Shown in pieces: positions 39,555-48,209 of a stretch of DNA of 64,000 nt. The notes beneath the pieces were generated by a model. That model did no database searches, was not told the DNA's origin, and saw only the letters and a list, made by a program, of their open reading frames with translations. The position numbers and the translations under genes are program-made. Position 1 is the first letter of the stretch. The number at the start of each line of letters is the position of its first letter. The DNA is from an uncultured Clostridia bacterium. Lineage in GTDB: Bacteria; Bacillota; Clostridia; Oscillospirales; Ruminococcaceae. The stretch lies in assembly GCA_945923775.1 (NCBI GenBank), contig CAMELR010000008.1, forward strand, positions 1 to 64,000, in the 5' to 3' direction.

Positions 39555-42290
39555 CTAGAAATTGAACGGCGATTTGCCGGAGCGCTTCGCCATGATGTTG
39601 CAGTCCCGGACGCACGCCTTGCCTATCGTCAGGTCGCCGGCGGTCAGCTCAATGGTCATATCGCCGAAAGCGTTCTCAAACTTCTCGACCTTGCGTTGCA
39701 GCTTGGTTATCGCGTTTATCACGTCGGCGAGGTCGGTCTCCTTCGAAGCGGACGAACTTTCAGCCGCGCCCGATATCGCGCCGGTCAGGGCGTTTATCTG
39801 GTGCGCGGAGGCCGTCTTTCCGAGCACGTCCTTGCCGATAAGGGATTTCAGCGCGGCTGTCTGGTCGTTGTCCCACATGGTCGGGACATACGACGTTATG
39901 CTGATGAAATTGCCCCGGCTGCCTGTGGAACTGCTCGAACCGCCTGAGCCGGTCTTGGTTTTCGATGTGTCGGCGGTTGGGGTGTAGGGCTTGTAGGTGT
40001 AGCCGCCTGAGCCTGCCGCCCCTGATGATTCCTGTGTTACTCCGGAAGCCGCAGAAGCAGCTCTGTTCTGCCCTGCGACCTGATTGTCGGCCGGCAGGTT
40101 AGCGCCGTTTCTGTAGTAGTTCGCGTACCACGCAGAGCCGGTTACCGGATTCTTCGGATCAGGGAGGTCCTTGCCTGCGTAGTACTGCTGTGCGATATCC
40201 TCAAGATTCCAGTCGCCGGATTTCTGCTCATAGAAGTAGACCTTTTCGGCGCTGTCCAGCACCTTTGCCTTCGCGCGCTTGACCGCTTCCTCAACGCCTG
40301 CGCCGCCGTATATCGCCTCCTTGACGGCGGCGTACAGGTCGTTCTGCATACCGCTGTATTTCCGGTCGAGTTCCTGCATTTCTATCTTGTCGCTGTTCCA
40401 TGTTTCATAGAGCCGCGAGCCGACCTCCATGAAGAAGTTGTTGAAATTGTCGTACCACTCCGCGAGATGCGTTCCGAAGATATCGTCGATGTGCGAGCAG
40501 ACATTCCGGACGGTGCTTTCGAAGCCCTCGCCCCATGTTTCCGCAGCGCCGATGAAGTCTCCGGAAAGGAACTGTGCAACGCCCTCCAGAGCAGGGAGCA
40601 GAGTATCTCCGAGCAGCTCGGAAACGATCTCCAATGCACGCCCGAACACCTCGGTCAGTATCGTGGAACCGTCCTCCAGACTGTCGGATATCCTGCCGAG
40701 AGCCTGCCGTATCGGTTCGAGGATAGTGCGGACAAGGTCGGCAAGGATAGATACTATCGGGGACAGCCCTTCAAGTATCGCCGCAAGCGGGTCTATGAGC
40801 GCCATCACGATATCAAGGACAGGTTCGAGCAGGTCAAGCGCGACCTCAATGAGCGGAAGCAGACTGCTGATGATATCCAGCAGCGGCGGGAGCAGCTTCG
40901 CGATGATCTCCTGAACGACCGGAAACAACCTTTCCTCCAGCCACTTGAACATATCCATGATGACCGGCAGAAGCTCCCCTTCGAGGAACTCCGTCAGCGG
41001 CGGGAGTACCGTCTGTACAAGCTCGGAGACCATACTGATGATCGGCGTGACAAGCTCCACAAGCTGCGGAAGCACAGAGGTTATCAGCTCCATCAGCGGT
41101 TCTATCAGCGGAACGAGCTTCTCAATGACCGGCTGTATCGCCGCGACAAGCTCCGGGATCACCTCGTCAGCCATGCCGGAAAGCCTGTCTACGACCTCCT
41201 TAACGACCGGGATAAGCTCATCGCCGAGCGGCTGTATCAGTAGCTCGACCTGCCTTTGCAGACCGCCGAGCGCGTCAGAAAGCGAACTGTAATTTACCTC
41301 GACTATCTCGTCCACAGCTCCCGCGCAGTCGTAGGCGCTGTCGGAGATATCGCCGAGCGCCTTAACCGCGTCAGCGCCGAGATCTTCCCACATGGTCCCG
41401 AACAGGTTCACGCCTGCTTCGTTCTGTGCGATGGGGTCTTCCATATCGCCGAGAGCCTTTATGATTGTCTGGAACGCGTCCCGGGCAGCGTCGCCGCCCT
41501 GTGCGAACTTCTTCGCCATATCCTCTGCGTCGTAGCCGAGGGCTTCAAAGCCTTTTTCAGTCGTGTCCGAGCCGTCGATAGCGCGGATAGAAAACTCCTT
41601 GACTGCGTCGCCTATTTTATCGAGATTCCATGCTCCGTTCTCCGCGCCGTTCGCGAAGATAGTGAACATATCGTCGGCAGAAAGCCCCAGCTTTTTGAAC
41701 TGCACGGAGTACTCGCTGATATTGTCCAGCAGCTCTCCGGAGTAGTCGAGGCCGTCCTGCGCGCCTTTGGCGATATAATCGAACGCGTCCTCGGCAGCTA
41801 TACCGAAGTTCTCTACCATAGCTTTAGCGGCGCGGGAGGTCTCGGCGACGTCCATATCGAACGCGTCCTGCAAGGCGTAGGCGCTTTCGGTTACCTTTTC
41901 GAGCGGCTCCGCGTCCATTTCGCCGAGATTCTGAGTTATCGTGGAAATGCTCGCGGCGATGTCGTCGAAATTCTCGCCGAAGTTGTCGCCGTAAACTCCC
42001 TTTATCACCTCGGAGTACTTTTCAGCGGCAGCCGCGCCCTCTCCTGTGGCGCTGGTAACACGCTTGACAGCCTTGTCCAGGTCGTCAGCAGATTTTACCG
42101 CCGCCGTGCCTATCGCAGTACCCGCCGCAGCCGCTGCGGAAGCAGCCGCGCCTATTGCCTTGATAGCTCCCAGAGCAGCTTTTTCAACCTTATCCGCGGA
42201 ATCTCCGATTATCTTCTCCGCGTTCTTGAGATCGTCGGGGAGCTTGCTGTTGTCGCCCCGGATATGATATACTACTTCTCCTTCGGGCAT
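39555..42290 (-). CDS. Phage tail tape measure protein
   Basis: ~911 aa, TMP-core repeats, long helical hydrophobic segments; starts MPEGEVVYHIRGDNSKL. Confidence 0.9.
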   Translation of the reverse strand: MPEGEVVYHIRGDNSKLPDDLKNAEKIIGDSADKVEKAALGAIKAIGAAASAAAAAGTAIGTAAVKSADDLDKAVKRVTSATGEGAAAAEKYSEVIKGVYGDNFGENFDDIAASISTITQNLGEMDAEPLEKVTESAYALQDAFDMDVAETSRAAKAMVENFGIAAEDAFDYIAKGAQDGLDYSGELLDNISEYSVQFKKLGLSADDMFTIFANGAENGAWNLDKIGDAVKEFSIRAIDGSDTTEKGFEALGYDAEDMAKKFAQGGDAARDAFQTIIKALGDMEDPIAQNEAGVNLFGTMWEDLGADAVKALGDISDSAYDCAGAVDEIVEVNYSSLSDALGGLQRQVELLIQPLGDELIPVVKEVVDRLSGMADEVIPELVAAIQPVIEKLVPLIEPLMELITSVLPQLVELVTPIISMVSELVQTVLPPLTEFLEGELLPVIMDMFKWLEERLFPVVQEIIAKLLPPLLDIISSLLPLIEVALDLLEPVLDIVMALIDPLAAILEGLSPIVSILADLVRTILEPIRQALGRISDSLEDGSTILTEVFGRALEIVSELLGDTLLPALEGVAQFLSGDFIGAAETWGEGFESTVRNVCSHIDDIFGTHLAEWYDNFNNFFMEVGSRLYETWNSDKIEMQELDRKYSGMQNDLYAAVKEAIYGGAGVEEAVKRAKAKVLDSAEKVYFYEQKSGDWNLEDIAQQYYAGKDLPDPKNPVTGSAWYANYYRNGANLPADNQVAGQNRAASAASGVTQESSGAAGSGGYTYKPYTPTADTSKTKTGSGGSSSSTGSRGNFISITSYVPTMWDNDQTAALKSLIGKDVLGKTASAHQINALTGAISGAAESSSASKETDLADVINAITKLQRKVEKFENAFGDMTIELTAGDLTIGKACVRDCNIMAKRSGKSPFNF

Positions 42291-42313
42291 TTTTCCTCCT
42301 TTCGGGCATGAAA

Positions 42314-42341
42314 AAAGCACGCCGATTTTTCAACGTGCTTT
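42314..42341 (-). terminator. Rho-independent terminator of the Ltp-like gene
   Basis: On minus strand AAAGCACG-N12-CGTGCTTT followed by T-run. Confidence 0.75.
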
Positions 42342-42364
42342 GTGTATTTGATTGTGTTCAGATT

Positions 42365-43006
42365 TTAATACCCCACAGCCTCAACGCCGTAAACAGCCTG
42401 CGAATGAGTGAACCCCTCATACTCGAGCTGGTCGATAAGCCCGCTCTTTGAAAAGCTCATGATATCCAGGTAGTCAGCAGCTTTTTTCGCCGCCTGTTCA
42501 TTCCAGTCAGCGCCGCAGTGGTCTGCTCCGTATGTAGCTTCGGAAGCCGAGTAGCCCTCGTATTCAAGCTGATTGATAAGTCCGGAATACGAAAACGCCA
42601 TTATGCTAAGGTAGTCCTTGGCTTTGTTCAGCGCGTTGGTTTCGCCCATCGTTGCCTTGACTTCGACGGGTTTCGCGGTCTGCGGCTTTGCTGTAGTTGT
42701 CTGGACTGTAGTCACAGTCGCGGCGGTCGTTGCGGGCGTCGCCGTAGTAGTCGCGGCTGTCGTCTGGGCAGCGGATTCAGCGGCGCTCTGCAAGGAATTG
42801 TACTCGCTTTTCAGTTCCTCGTAGTCGGAATTCAGTGAATCATACTGTTTCTGCAAATCGTTGTGCTCAACTCTCAACTGGCGATACTGCTCGCGCAGGT
42901 TACTTTCCTCCGATTCAAGCGAATTATATTTCTCCTGCGATACGGAAGAACAACCGGCAAGCAGAGCAATTGCGCCGGCTGCGCAAAATGCTATTATCTT
43001 CTTCAT
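42365..43006 (-). CDS. Ltp-family surface lipoprotein (superinfection-exclusion-like)
   Basis: Lipobox LLAGCSS; coiled-coil linker; two HTH-like repeats ALNKAKDYLSIMAFSYSGLINQLEYEGYSASEATYGADHCGADW. Confidence 0.8.
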   Translation of the reverse strand: MKKIIAFCAAGAIALLAGCSSVSQEKYNSLESEESNLREQYRQLRVEHNDLQKQYDSLNSDYEELKSEYNSLQSAAESAAQTTAATTTATPATTAATVTTVQTTTAKPQTAKPVEVKATMGETNALNKAKDYLSIMAFSYSGLINQLEYEGYSASEATYGADHCGADWNEQAAKKAADYLDIMSFSKSGLIDQLEYEGFTHSQAVYGVEAVGY

Positions 43007-43038
43007 AGGAAATTACCTCCAAAAAGTTTATTTCCTAC

Positions 43039-43067
43039 ATTATAGCACGTCCCTCCGGAAATGTCAA
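43039..43067 (-). promoter_or_regulatory. Consensus sigma-A promoter of the Ltp-like gene
   Basis: Minus strand TTGACA-N17-TATAAT, RBS GGAGGT before ATG at 43006. Confidence 0.9.
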
Positions 43068-43075
43068 TACAGAAA

Positions 43076-43675
43076 TCATTCAGCCTGCGCCCGCAGCATA
43101 TTGAACAGCCCGTCCCAGCCCCCTCCGTCCTGCGCCTGCGAAGCGCCCTTATTCGGCAGCGCATACAGCGTTTTCAGCTCCGTGAGCCGCCGGATATACT
43201 CCGCGTTGTGCTTGTTCGGAGCCGGGATATCCTCCGAGCGTATCCGCATTATCTGCTTCACCGGCGCGTCCTCCGGAAGCCCGTGGAACATCGCGAGGAA
43301 CGCGCACCAGTGCAGCCGCCCGCACTCCTGTATCAGGTCGATACCGTAAGCCTGCCTGAACGACGAGTATATCTCCTCCGCGTCGAAGCTGAAATCCACG
43401 CACTTCTGCGGCTGCTTCTGCGTTGACAGCCTCCGCTGCGGTGGAGCTATCACCTCGTCCATAAGCTGTTGGAGTACCCGGCTCTGTACCTCCGGCGGCG
43501 GGGTTTTCCGGCAGTCCACGAGCCATGAGAAGCCCGCCTCCGTCTTTTCCTCCGGCGTGAGGTCGGGGTCGTCGAGAACGTCGTAGAACCTCAGCACCCG
43601 GTCGAACCACAGGGTCAGTCGGAACTCCTGACCGTCAACGGTAATGCGGTCGGGAAACGGCTCGTACAGCTTCAT
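43076..43675 (-). CDS. Phage Gp15-like tail assembly protein
   Basis: MKLYEPFPDRITVDGQEFRLTLWFDRVLRFYDVLDDPDLTPEEK. Confidence 0.75.
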   Translation of the reverse strand: MKLYEPFPDRITVDGQEFRLTLWFDRVLRFYDVLDDPDLTPEEKTEAGFSWLVDCRKTPPPEVQSRVLQQLMDEVIAPPQRRLSTQKQPQKCVDFSFDAEEIYSSFRQAYGIDLIQECGRLHWCAFLAMFHGLPEDAPVKQIMRIRSEDIPAPNKHNAEYIRRLTELKTLYALPNKGASQAQDGGGWDGLFNMLRAQAE

Positions 43676-44091
43676 CTGAGCTTCTTCCCCCTGCGGTAGA
43701 TTCCCTTGAGCTGCTCGCGGCGGCGGGCTATGCACTCGTTCACGCGGGGGAGGATCACGTCGTAGATATACGGCACTATCGCGACGGACATCTCAACGTA
43801 GTTCCCATCGAAGAACTCGCAGATGGTTTCCGCGTTCTCCCTGCCGAAACACACCGCGAATACCCCGCGCACCGCCCTGCCGTACTGCTCGTAAGCCTCG
43901 GCGTAGTCCTTATCGGAAGCCGCCTTTTTCAGCGCCTGCTCGGCGGTCGTGATGCCGGTGAGGTTCCTGCGGAGTTCCCCCGCGATGGCGTCGATGTCAA
44001 CGACGAACTCCAGCTTTGCGGCGGGCTTTCCGTCCTCTCCGCAAAGCTCCAGCGCGTCGCGTATCTTCTCCGATCTCTTTATCTGGTACAT
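43672..44091 (-). CDS. Phage tail assembly chaperone-like protein
   Basis: Position between major tail protein and Gp15/TMP. Confidence 0.6.
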   Translation of the reverse strand: MYQIKRSEKIRDALELCGEDGKPAAKLEFVVDIDAIAGELRRNLTGITTAEQALKKAASDKDYAEAYEQYGRAVRGVFAVCFGRENAETICEFFDGNYVEMSVAIVPYIYDVILPRVNECIARRREQLKGIYRRGKKLR

Positions 44092-44109
44092 TTTCTGCTC
44101 CTTTCAGCA

Positions 44110-44598
44110 TTAAAGCCCTGTCTTCTTCTCGCCGGTGTCGTCCAGATTTCCGTCCTCGACGGTGGGCTTGCCATTCATCGCCATGACTACAGTCACGGCG
44201 TTCGGCGCGGTAGATTCGCCGCCCGCAATAGCTATCTGGGTCAGCGTTACCGGACAGGTGACTATCTGCCCGTTGCGGTTCATCTTGATATCGGTAACAC
44301 GCGCCGCGCCGGGGCTCCACTGAATCTTGTCGAGATAAGCGCACACCGGGTCGCTTGCCATGAAGTCGCCCTGAAGCGTTATAGTAGGCTGGAATCCGGT
44401 AACTGTGCTGGAGCTGTAGCCGCCGTCGCTGAGGTATGACGCGGAATACACGTTCTCGTTCAGCGCGTTCGCGCAATTCTTGAACGCATTGCACATGGAC
44501 TTATAGGTCGCGCTGTCACCTGTGGGCGTGGTGTTGATGAACACTTTGACCTCGTGGTTAAGCTCAACGCCCGCGACCTTGGGTAATGTCTGGGACAT
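44110..44598 (-). CDS. Phage major tail protein
   Basis: 162 aa; position and composition, MSQTLPKVAGVELNHEVKVFINTTPTG. Confidence 0.65.
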   Translation of the reverse strand: MSQTLPKVAGVELNHEVKVFINTTPTGDSATYKSMCNAFKNCANALNENVYSASYLSDGGYSSSTVTGFQPTITLQGDFMASDPVCAYLDKIQWSPGAARVTDIKMNRNGQIVTCPVTLTQIAIAGGESTAPNAVTVVMAMNGKPTVEDGNLDDTGEKKTGL

Positions 44599-44619
44599 AG
44601 TAATTCTCCTTTCAGTCGA

Positions 44620-44737
44620 AAAATTCGGAATTATGAATGCGGAATTCGGAATTTCGGTGCCGCCTGCGGCGGTTATTTAAATACGTCCCACGAAGTGGGA
44701 CACCTTAATTCCGAATTAAGAGTTCCGAATTAAATAA
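44620..44737. repeat. Palindrome-rich intergenic repeat (MITE-like)
   Basis: GGAATTCGGAATT, GCCGCCTGCGGCGG, GTCCCACGAAGTGGGAC and TTAATTCCGAATTAA inverted repeats in ~118 bp. Confidence 0.65.
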
Positions 44738-45098
44738 TGATCCGCAGGCTGACGGACAGCGAATATATCCAGTAATCGCCGTCCGTGCCTACGAATAACG
44801 GCTCGCTGCGTGCCTCCGCGTTAACGACAGGCGCACCGAGCCGGGCTGTATCGCAGGCGTTAGCTATCCCGCAGAGGAAGCCGTAAGCCTGCTCCTGTTT
44901 CTTGAATTTCGACAGCACGTCGAGGGAAAGCACCGCCCGGCGGTTCGCGAGGTCCAGCGAGGTGAACTCCCGGGAACCTGTCACGACCTGCACTGCGATA
45001 CTCTCCCCGGCCGAAAGAAGCCCGACGGACGCCGGCTGCCCTGTTGTTTTCTCCGCAAAAGCCCGGAAAGCTTCGACTGCCTGTAACTGCGCCGTCAT
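44730..45098 (-). CDS. Phage head-tail/minor capsid protein
   Basis: Compact head-tail joining gene cluster; start MTAQLQAVEAFRAF. Confidence 0.55.
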   Translation of the reverse strand: MTAQLQAVEAFRAFAEKTTGQPASVGLLSAGESIAVQVVTGSREFTSLDLANRRAVLSLDVLSKFKKQEQAYGFLCGIANACDTARLGAPVVNAEARSEPLFVGTDGDYWIYSLSVSLRIII

Positions 45099-45523
45099 TT
45101 GTTCAGCTCCTTTCGCAATGCTGTTTCGTAGATTTGCCGCCATTCCTCGCCGTGGTCTGCCTGGGCGCGCTCGCACCAGTGGGAGCCGGCTTTCGGGTTC
45201 TTGCGCTTATCGAATTTAAGCCGCACCTCCGGCGAGACCTTGACCTTCGTCTGACCCTCCCGCGCCCATGCTGAACCGGTTTTCGGGTCCACCATCAGCA
45301 CGCCGTGATACAGATATCTAGCGTAGGGAGTAGACCAGACGAGCTTTCCGTGCAGTATATCGCTGTGGATATTCGAGCTGTTGACGAGCGCGTCCTGGTC
45401 GTCCGGAACGTACTCGTTGCAGTCCGCGAGCGCCTGCTGAGAGGTTATCCCGCGCGCCTTTTCGGAAGCCGCGCGGATATCGACTGCTATCTGTGCGGAG
45501 TTGATGTTGATGCTTACAGGCAC
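45095..45523 (-). CDS. Phage minor capsid protein
   Basis: MVDPKTGSAWAREGQTKVKVSPEVRLKFDKRKNPKAGSHWCERAQADHGEEWRQIY, minor-capsid-2-like. Confidence 0.7.
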   Translation of the reverse strand: MPVSININSAQIAVDIRAASEKARGITSQQALADCNEYVPDDQDALVNSSNIHSDILHGKLVWSTPYARYLYHGVLMVDPKTGSAWAREGQTKVKVSPEVRLKFDKRKNPKAGSHWCERAQADHGEEWRQIYETALRKELNK

Positions 45524-45846
45524 ATTCCCACCTCCAGATGATGTGGCTTGTCAGAAGCCGCACAGAAAGTTTCAACGACCTCCACACTATAATCCTGACC
45601 GCCGAACCGAACGCGCTGGCCGACCTTGAAATCAACTTTCGGGGAACTGTTCCGGCAGTCGTAGAACATCTCTGCCGCGAGAGAAATAGACCTGTTGTCA
45701 GATGTTGTAACCAGCTTTGTGCAAGGCTCGACCCGCACATGAGTAAGCTTCGCCAGCTCGACAAGATCCCGTTCCTGCCACGAGTTTTCTTTCTTTTCGT
45801 ACAGCACCGCCGAATGTATCAGCAGGCGCTTCGGAATAGGCTTCAT
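45514..45846 (-). CDS. Phage minor capsid protein
   Basis: MKPIPKRLLIHSAVLYEKKENSWQERDLVELAKLTHVRVEP, minor-capsid-1-like. Confidence 0.65.
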   Translation of the reverse strand: MKPIPKRLLIHSAVLYEKKENSWQERDLVELAKLTHVRVEPCTKLVTTSDNRSISLAAEMFYDCRNSSPKVDFKVGQRVRFGGQDYSVEVVETFCAASDKPHHLEVGMCL

Positions 45847-46229
45847 AACACGCTCACTCCCTTGTAAAGCAGCCCGGTGCATTCAAGCAGAGAAACCGCC
45901 TGCGGACACAGAGAGAGCAGCGAACCGCCGCCCTCCGAACCGCCGCCTCCCGCAGAATAGCTGAACTTACCGAGCGATACCGAGCCGCCGGAATTACTCT
46001 CGGACAGCGCCGAAATACCGCCGTTCTCGCCGATGTAGTCCGCCTGCGCGCATACCGCCGAATACAGCGGCTTTTGTAGCGTTTCCGGTGCTGTTTCAAC
46101 GGTAACGCCGGACATCATCACCGCGTTGTTTACGATAATTTCCCCCCGGGAAAGCAGGGCGGCAAGCTCCTCGTCGGAGCCGCCGAAATCCCCGCCCCAG
46201 ACGTTTTTGTAATACTCCGTCAGCGTCAT
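45843..46229 (-). CDS. Phage head-tail connector-like protein
   Basis: Position directly downstream of capsid gene; small acidic ORF. Confidence 0.55.
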   Translation of the reverse strand: MTLTEYYKNVWGGDFGGSDEELAALLSRGEIIVNNAVMMSGVTVETAPETLQKPLYSAVCAQADYIGENGGISALSESNSGGSVSLGKFSYSAGGGGSEGGGSLLSLCPQAVSLLECTGLLYKGVSVL

Positions 46230-47302
46230 GCTACTGTAACATAGCCGACCTTAACGCACTGCTTGCTGCTGTCGAGGTCGATTATCTCGATAACGTCGCC
46301 CTTCTTGCAGGGTATCTGGGTGCTGTTCGAGGTGAACGCCGCAGAGGCTGCGATCGCGGTGAAATCCTCGCCGAGCTTTGCGCGTTCTGCCGGATTTACG
46401 CGGTAAACGAAAGAACCGGTCGCACTCTCGGTGACTGTTACCTTGCACTTATCCGCAGCCCACGCGCCCTGCGCAAGAGTAAGCGAACCTGCGGAGAATA
46501 CCGCATAGATCGCGCTCTTGCGAAGCACCTCATGTCCGTACACAGAACGCCCCTGCACCGCAGAAGCGCCGATGTGCTTTGCGTCCTTGAGGTCGTTTAC
46601 TGCGACAGGAACCTTCCACGCGTTCACGCGGGTAGCATATCTCGGGTGACCTGCGATCATGGCGAGGTTTGCGGTGCTGTCGTTCCACTCGTAGATGTTA
46701 AAGCCTGCCATTCTGCCGAGCGCGCCGGTCTGGATCATCTCCGCGCCGAGGTCGGAAGCCTTGACGAACTGCTCGCTCTTGAGCATTTCTGCGTAAACGT
46801 CCGGGGTAACAAGCAGATAGCGCCTGCCGTCGTTCGGGACGTTCGCCTTGCTCATTCTGCTGCGGATACCAACTACCTCGCTGTAAATGGTGCTTGCGGA
46901 CAACGAGGACAGATTAACGCGCGTGCCCTGGGAGATGAGCGCAGAAGCGCCGTCGCTGTCCATGACCCTCGCCATGGAGTAACCTGCGCTGTCCAGTCTG
47001 TCCGCAACGAGATTGTCGGGAACAGAAGCCGCGTCGTAGCCGTCAATAAGCTCGTTTACGTACTTTTCACGGTTGATGAGAATGGTGCGGTAGATAGTAG
47101 AGCCTTCGGAAAGCTCGCCGCCGGCGGTTCTGTCATAGTCGCCGACCTTAACCTCATCGTCACGCACCGGAACCTTGACCGCGCCCGCGACCGGGTCGCC
47201 CTCGTAGTCGTTGTTGAATATGATACCGTCCTTTAAGATGTTCTCTGCGCGCATTTTCGCAAGGACCAGCGAAGAATAGCGCTCCTGATGTTCATGAGCC
47301 AT
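46226..47302 (-). CDS. Phage major capsid protein
   Basis: 358 aa between scaffold and connector; YLLVTPDVYAEMLKSEQF. Confidence 0.8.
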   Translation of the reverse strand: MAHEHQERYSSLVLAKMRAENILKDGIIFNNDYEGDPVAGAVKVPVRDDEVKVGDYDRTAGGELSEGSTIYRTILINREKYVNELIDGYDAASVPDNLVADRLDSAGYSMARVMDSDGASALISQGTRVNLSSLSASTIYSEVVGIRSRMSKANVPNDGRRYLLVTPDVYAEMLKSEQFVKASDLGAEMIQTGALGRMAGFNIYEWNDSTANLAMIAGHPRYATRVNAWKVPVAVNDLKDAKHIGASAVQGRSVYGHEVLRKSAIYAVFSAGSLTLAQGAWAADKCKVTVTESATGSFVYRVNPAERAKLGEDFTAIAASAAFTSNSTQIPCKKGDVIEIIDLDSSKQCVKVGYVTVA

Positions 47303-47313
47303 AAATTATCCTC

Positions 47314-47880
47314 CTAAATTTTAATGCCGGGGTTCTTTTCGAGAAACCTCTTCTCAACCCCGGAAACTGTTGTGCTGCCGCCGTTGTTGATTTTCGCGCC
47401 TGTGGTAGTTACGGGAGCGGGTGCATTCCCACAGAACTGCGGATACTTTTTCAGGACTTCCGCGATAGCAGCAGTAAGCGGCATATCCTCGGAAACCTTG
47501 AGCTTCGCCAGAGCGACAACGTCCTCGGCGGCTTCGGGTGAAACCCCGGCTTTCATTGCGGCGAACATAGCTTCAAGGTCTGCGGCTTTCTGTTCCGCAG
47601 CGGACTGCGCGTCCTGCGCGGCTTTGAGGTCGTCGGCGGCTTTCTGTTCGGCGGTCTTCTGGGAGTTCTGCCAGTTGCGGAACGCCGTCAGTTCGTCCTT
47701 TGTGGGCTGACCCTTGCGTTCCCGTTCAAGGCGCACCCTGATAAGCTCGTTGACCTCTGCCTGCGTGAATGTTTTTTCCGCCCCAGCAGGCTCGGGCGTA
47801 GATGTGTTAGGATCACCTCCACCGCTTAAAGCTGCGGTCTGCTCCGTTGTGGTCAGGTTGGTCTGTGTTTCGTCTGCCAT
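47314..47880 (-). CDS. Phage scaffold protein (DUF4355-like)
   Basis: Acidic coiled-coil, TQAEVNELIRVRLERERKGQPTKDELTAFRNWQ. Confidence 0.8.
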   Translation of the reverse strand: MADETQTNLTTTEQTAALSGGGDPNTSTPEPAGAEKTFTQAEVNELIRVRLERERKGQPTKDELTAFRNWQNSQKTAEQKAADDLKAAQDAQSAAEQKAADLEAMFAAMKAGVSPEAAEDVVALAKLKVSEDMPLTAAIAEVLKKYPQFCGNAPAPVTTTGAKINNGGSTTVSGVEKRFLEKNPGIKI

Positions 47881-47953
47881 AATGTACCTCCGTTTAATGT
47901 CCGTGTGACTTGTTCCGCGCGCAGTTTAACGCCGTGAGCGTGTTTCGGGCATG

Positions 47954-47989
47954 AAAAAAGCGCCGTGCAATAGCTTGCATAGCGCTTGA
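47954..47989 (-). terminator. Terminator-like hairpin upstream of scaffold gene
   Basis: Minus strand AAGCGC..TGCAA..TTGCA..GCGCTTTTTT. Confidence 0.65.
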
Positions 47990-48031
47990 TTATTCAATTG
48001 TGGTAGTTTTTATACAAGGTGCTTAATCGCT

Positions 48032-48202
48032 TTAGTTTTCCTTGCCCTCAAAATGGAAAAAGGGCTTTACATCATATTCGGCAAGGCGTTCGTTGATAAT
48101 CTTAGCTTTATCAATTATTTCTTTTGGAGTGTCAGAACGGAATGTTCGTATTTTTCCACGTAACATATAGTTTCTCCATTCATAAGGATAATCAACCAGC
48201 AT
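48032..48202 (-). CDS. 56-aa small protein downstream of MuF-like gene
   Basis: MLVDYPYEWRNYMLRGKIRTFRSDTPKEIIDKAKIINERLAEYDVKPFFHFEGKEN*; below ORF-track cutoff. Confidence 0.55.
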   Translation of the reverse strand: MLVDYPYEWRNYMLRGKIRTFRSDTPKEIIDKAKIINERLAEYDVKPFFHFEGKEN

Positions 48203-48209
48203 GAAACCA

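Noticed and set aside
39696-40021. Repeat-like GC-rich stretches in the tape measure C-terminus
   Set aside because: Explained by coding sequence for Ser/Gly-rich linker (GSGGSSSSTGSRG).
41256-42311. 351-aa plus-strand ORF
   Set aside because: Antisense to tape measure gene; codon-bias shadow.
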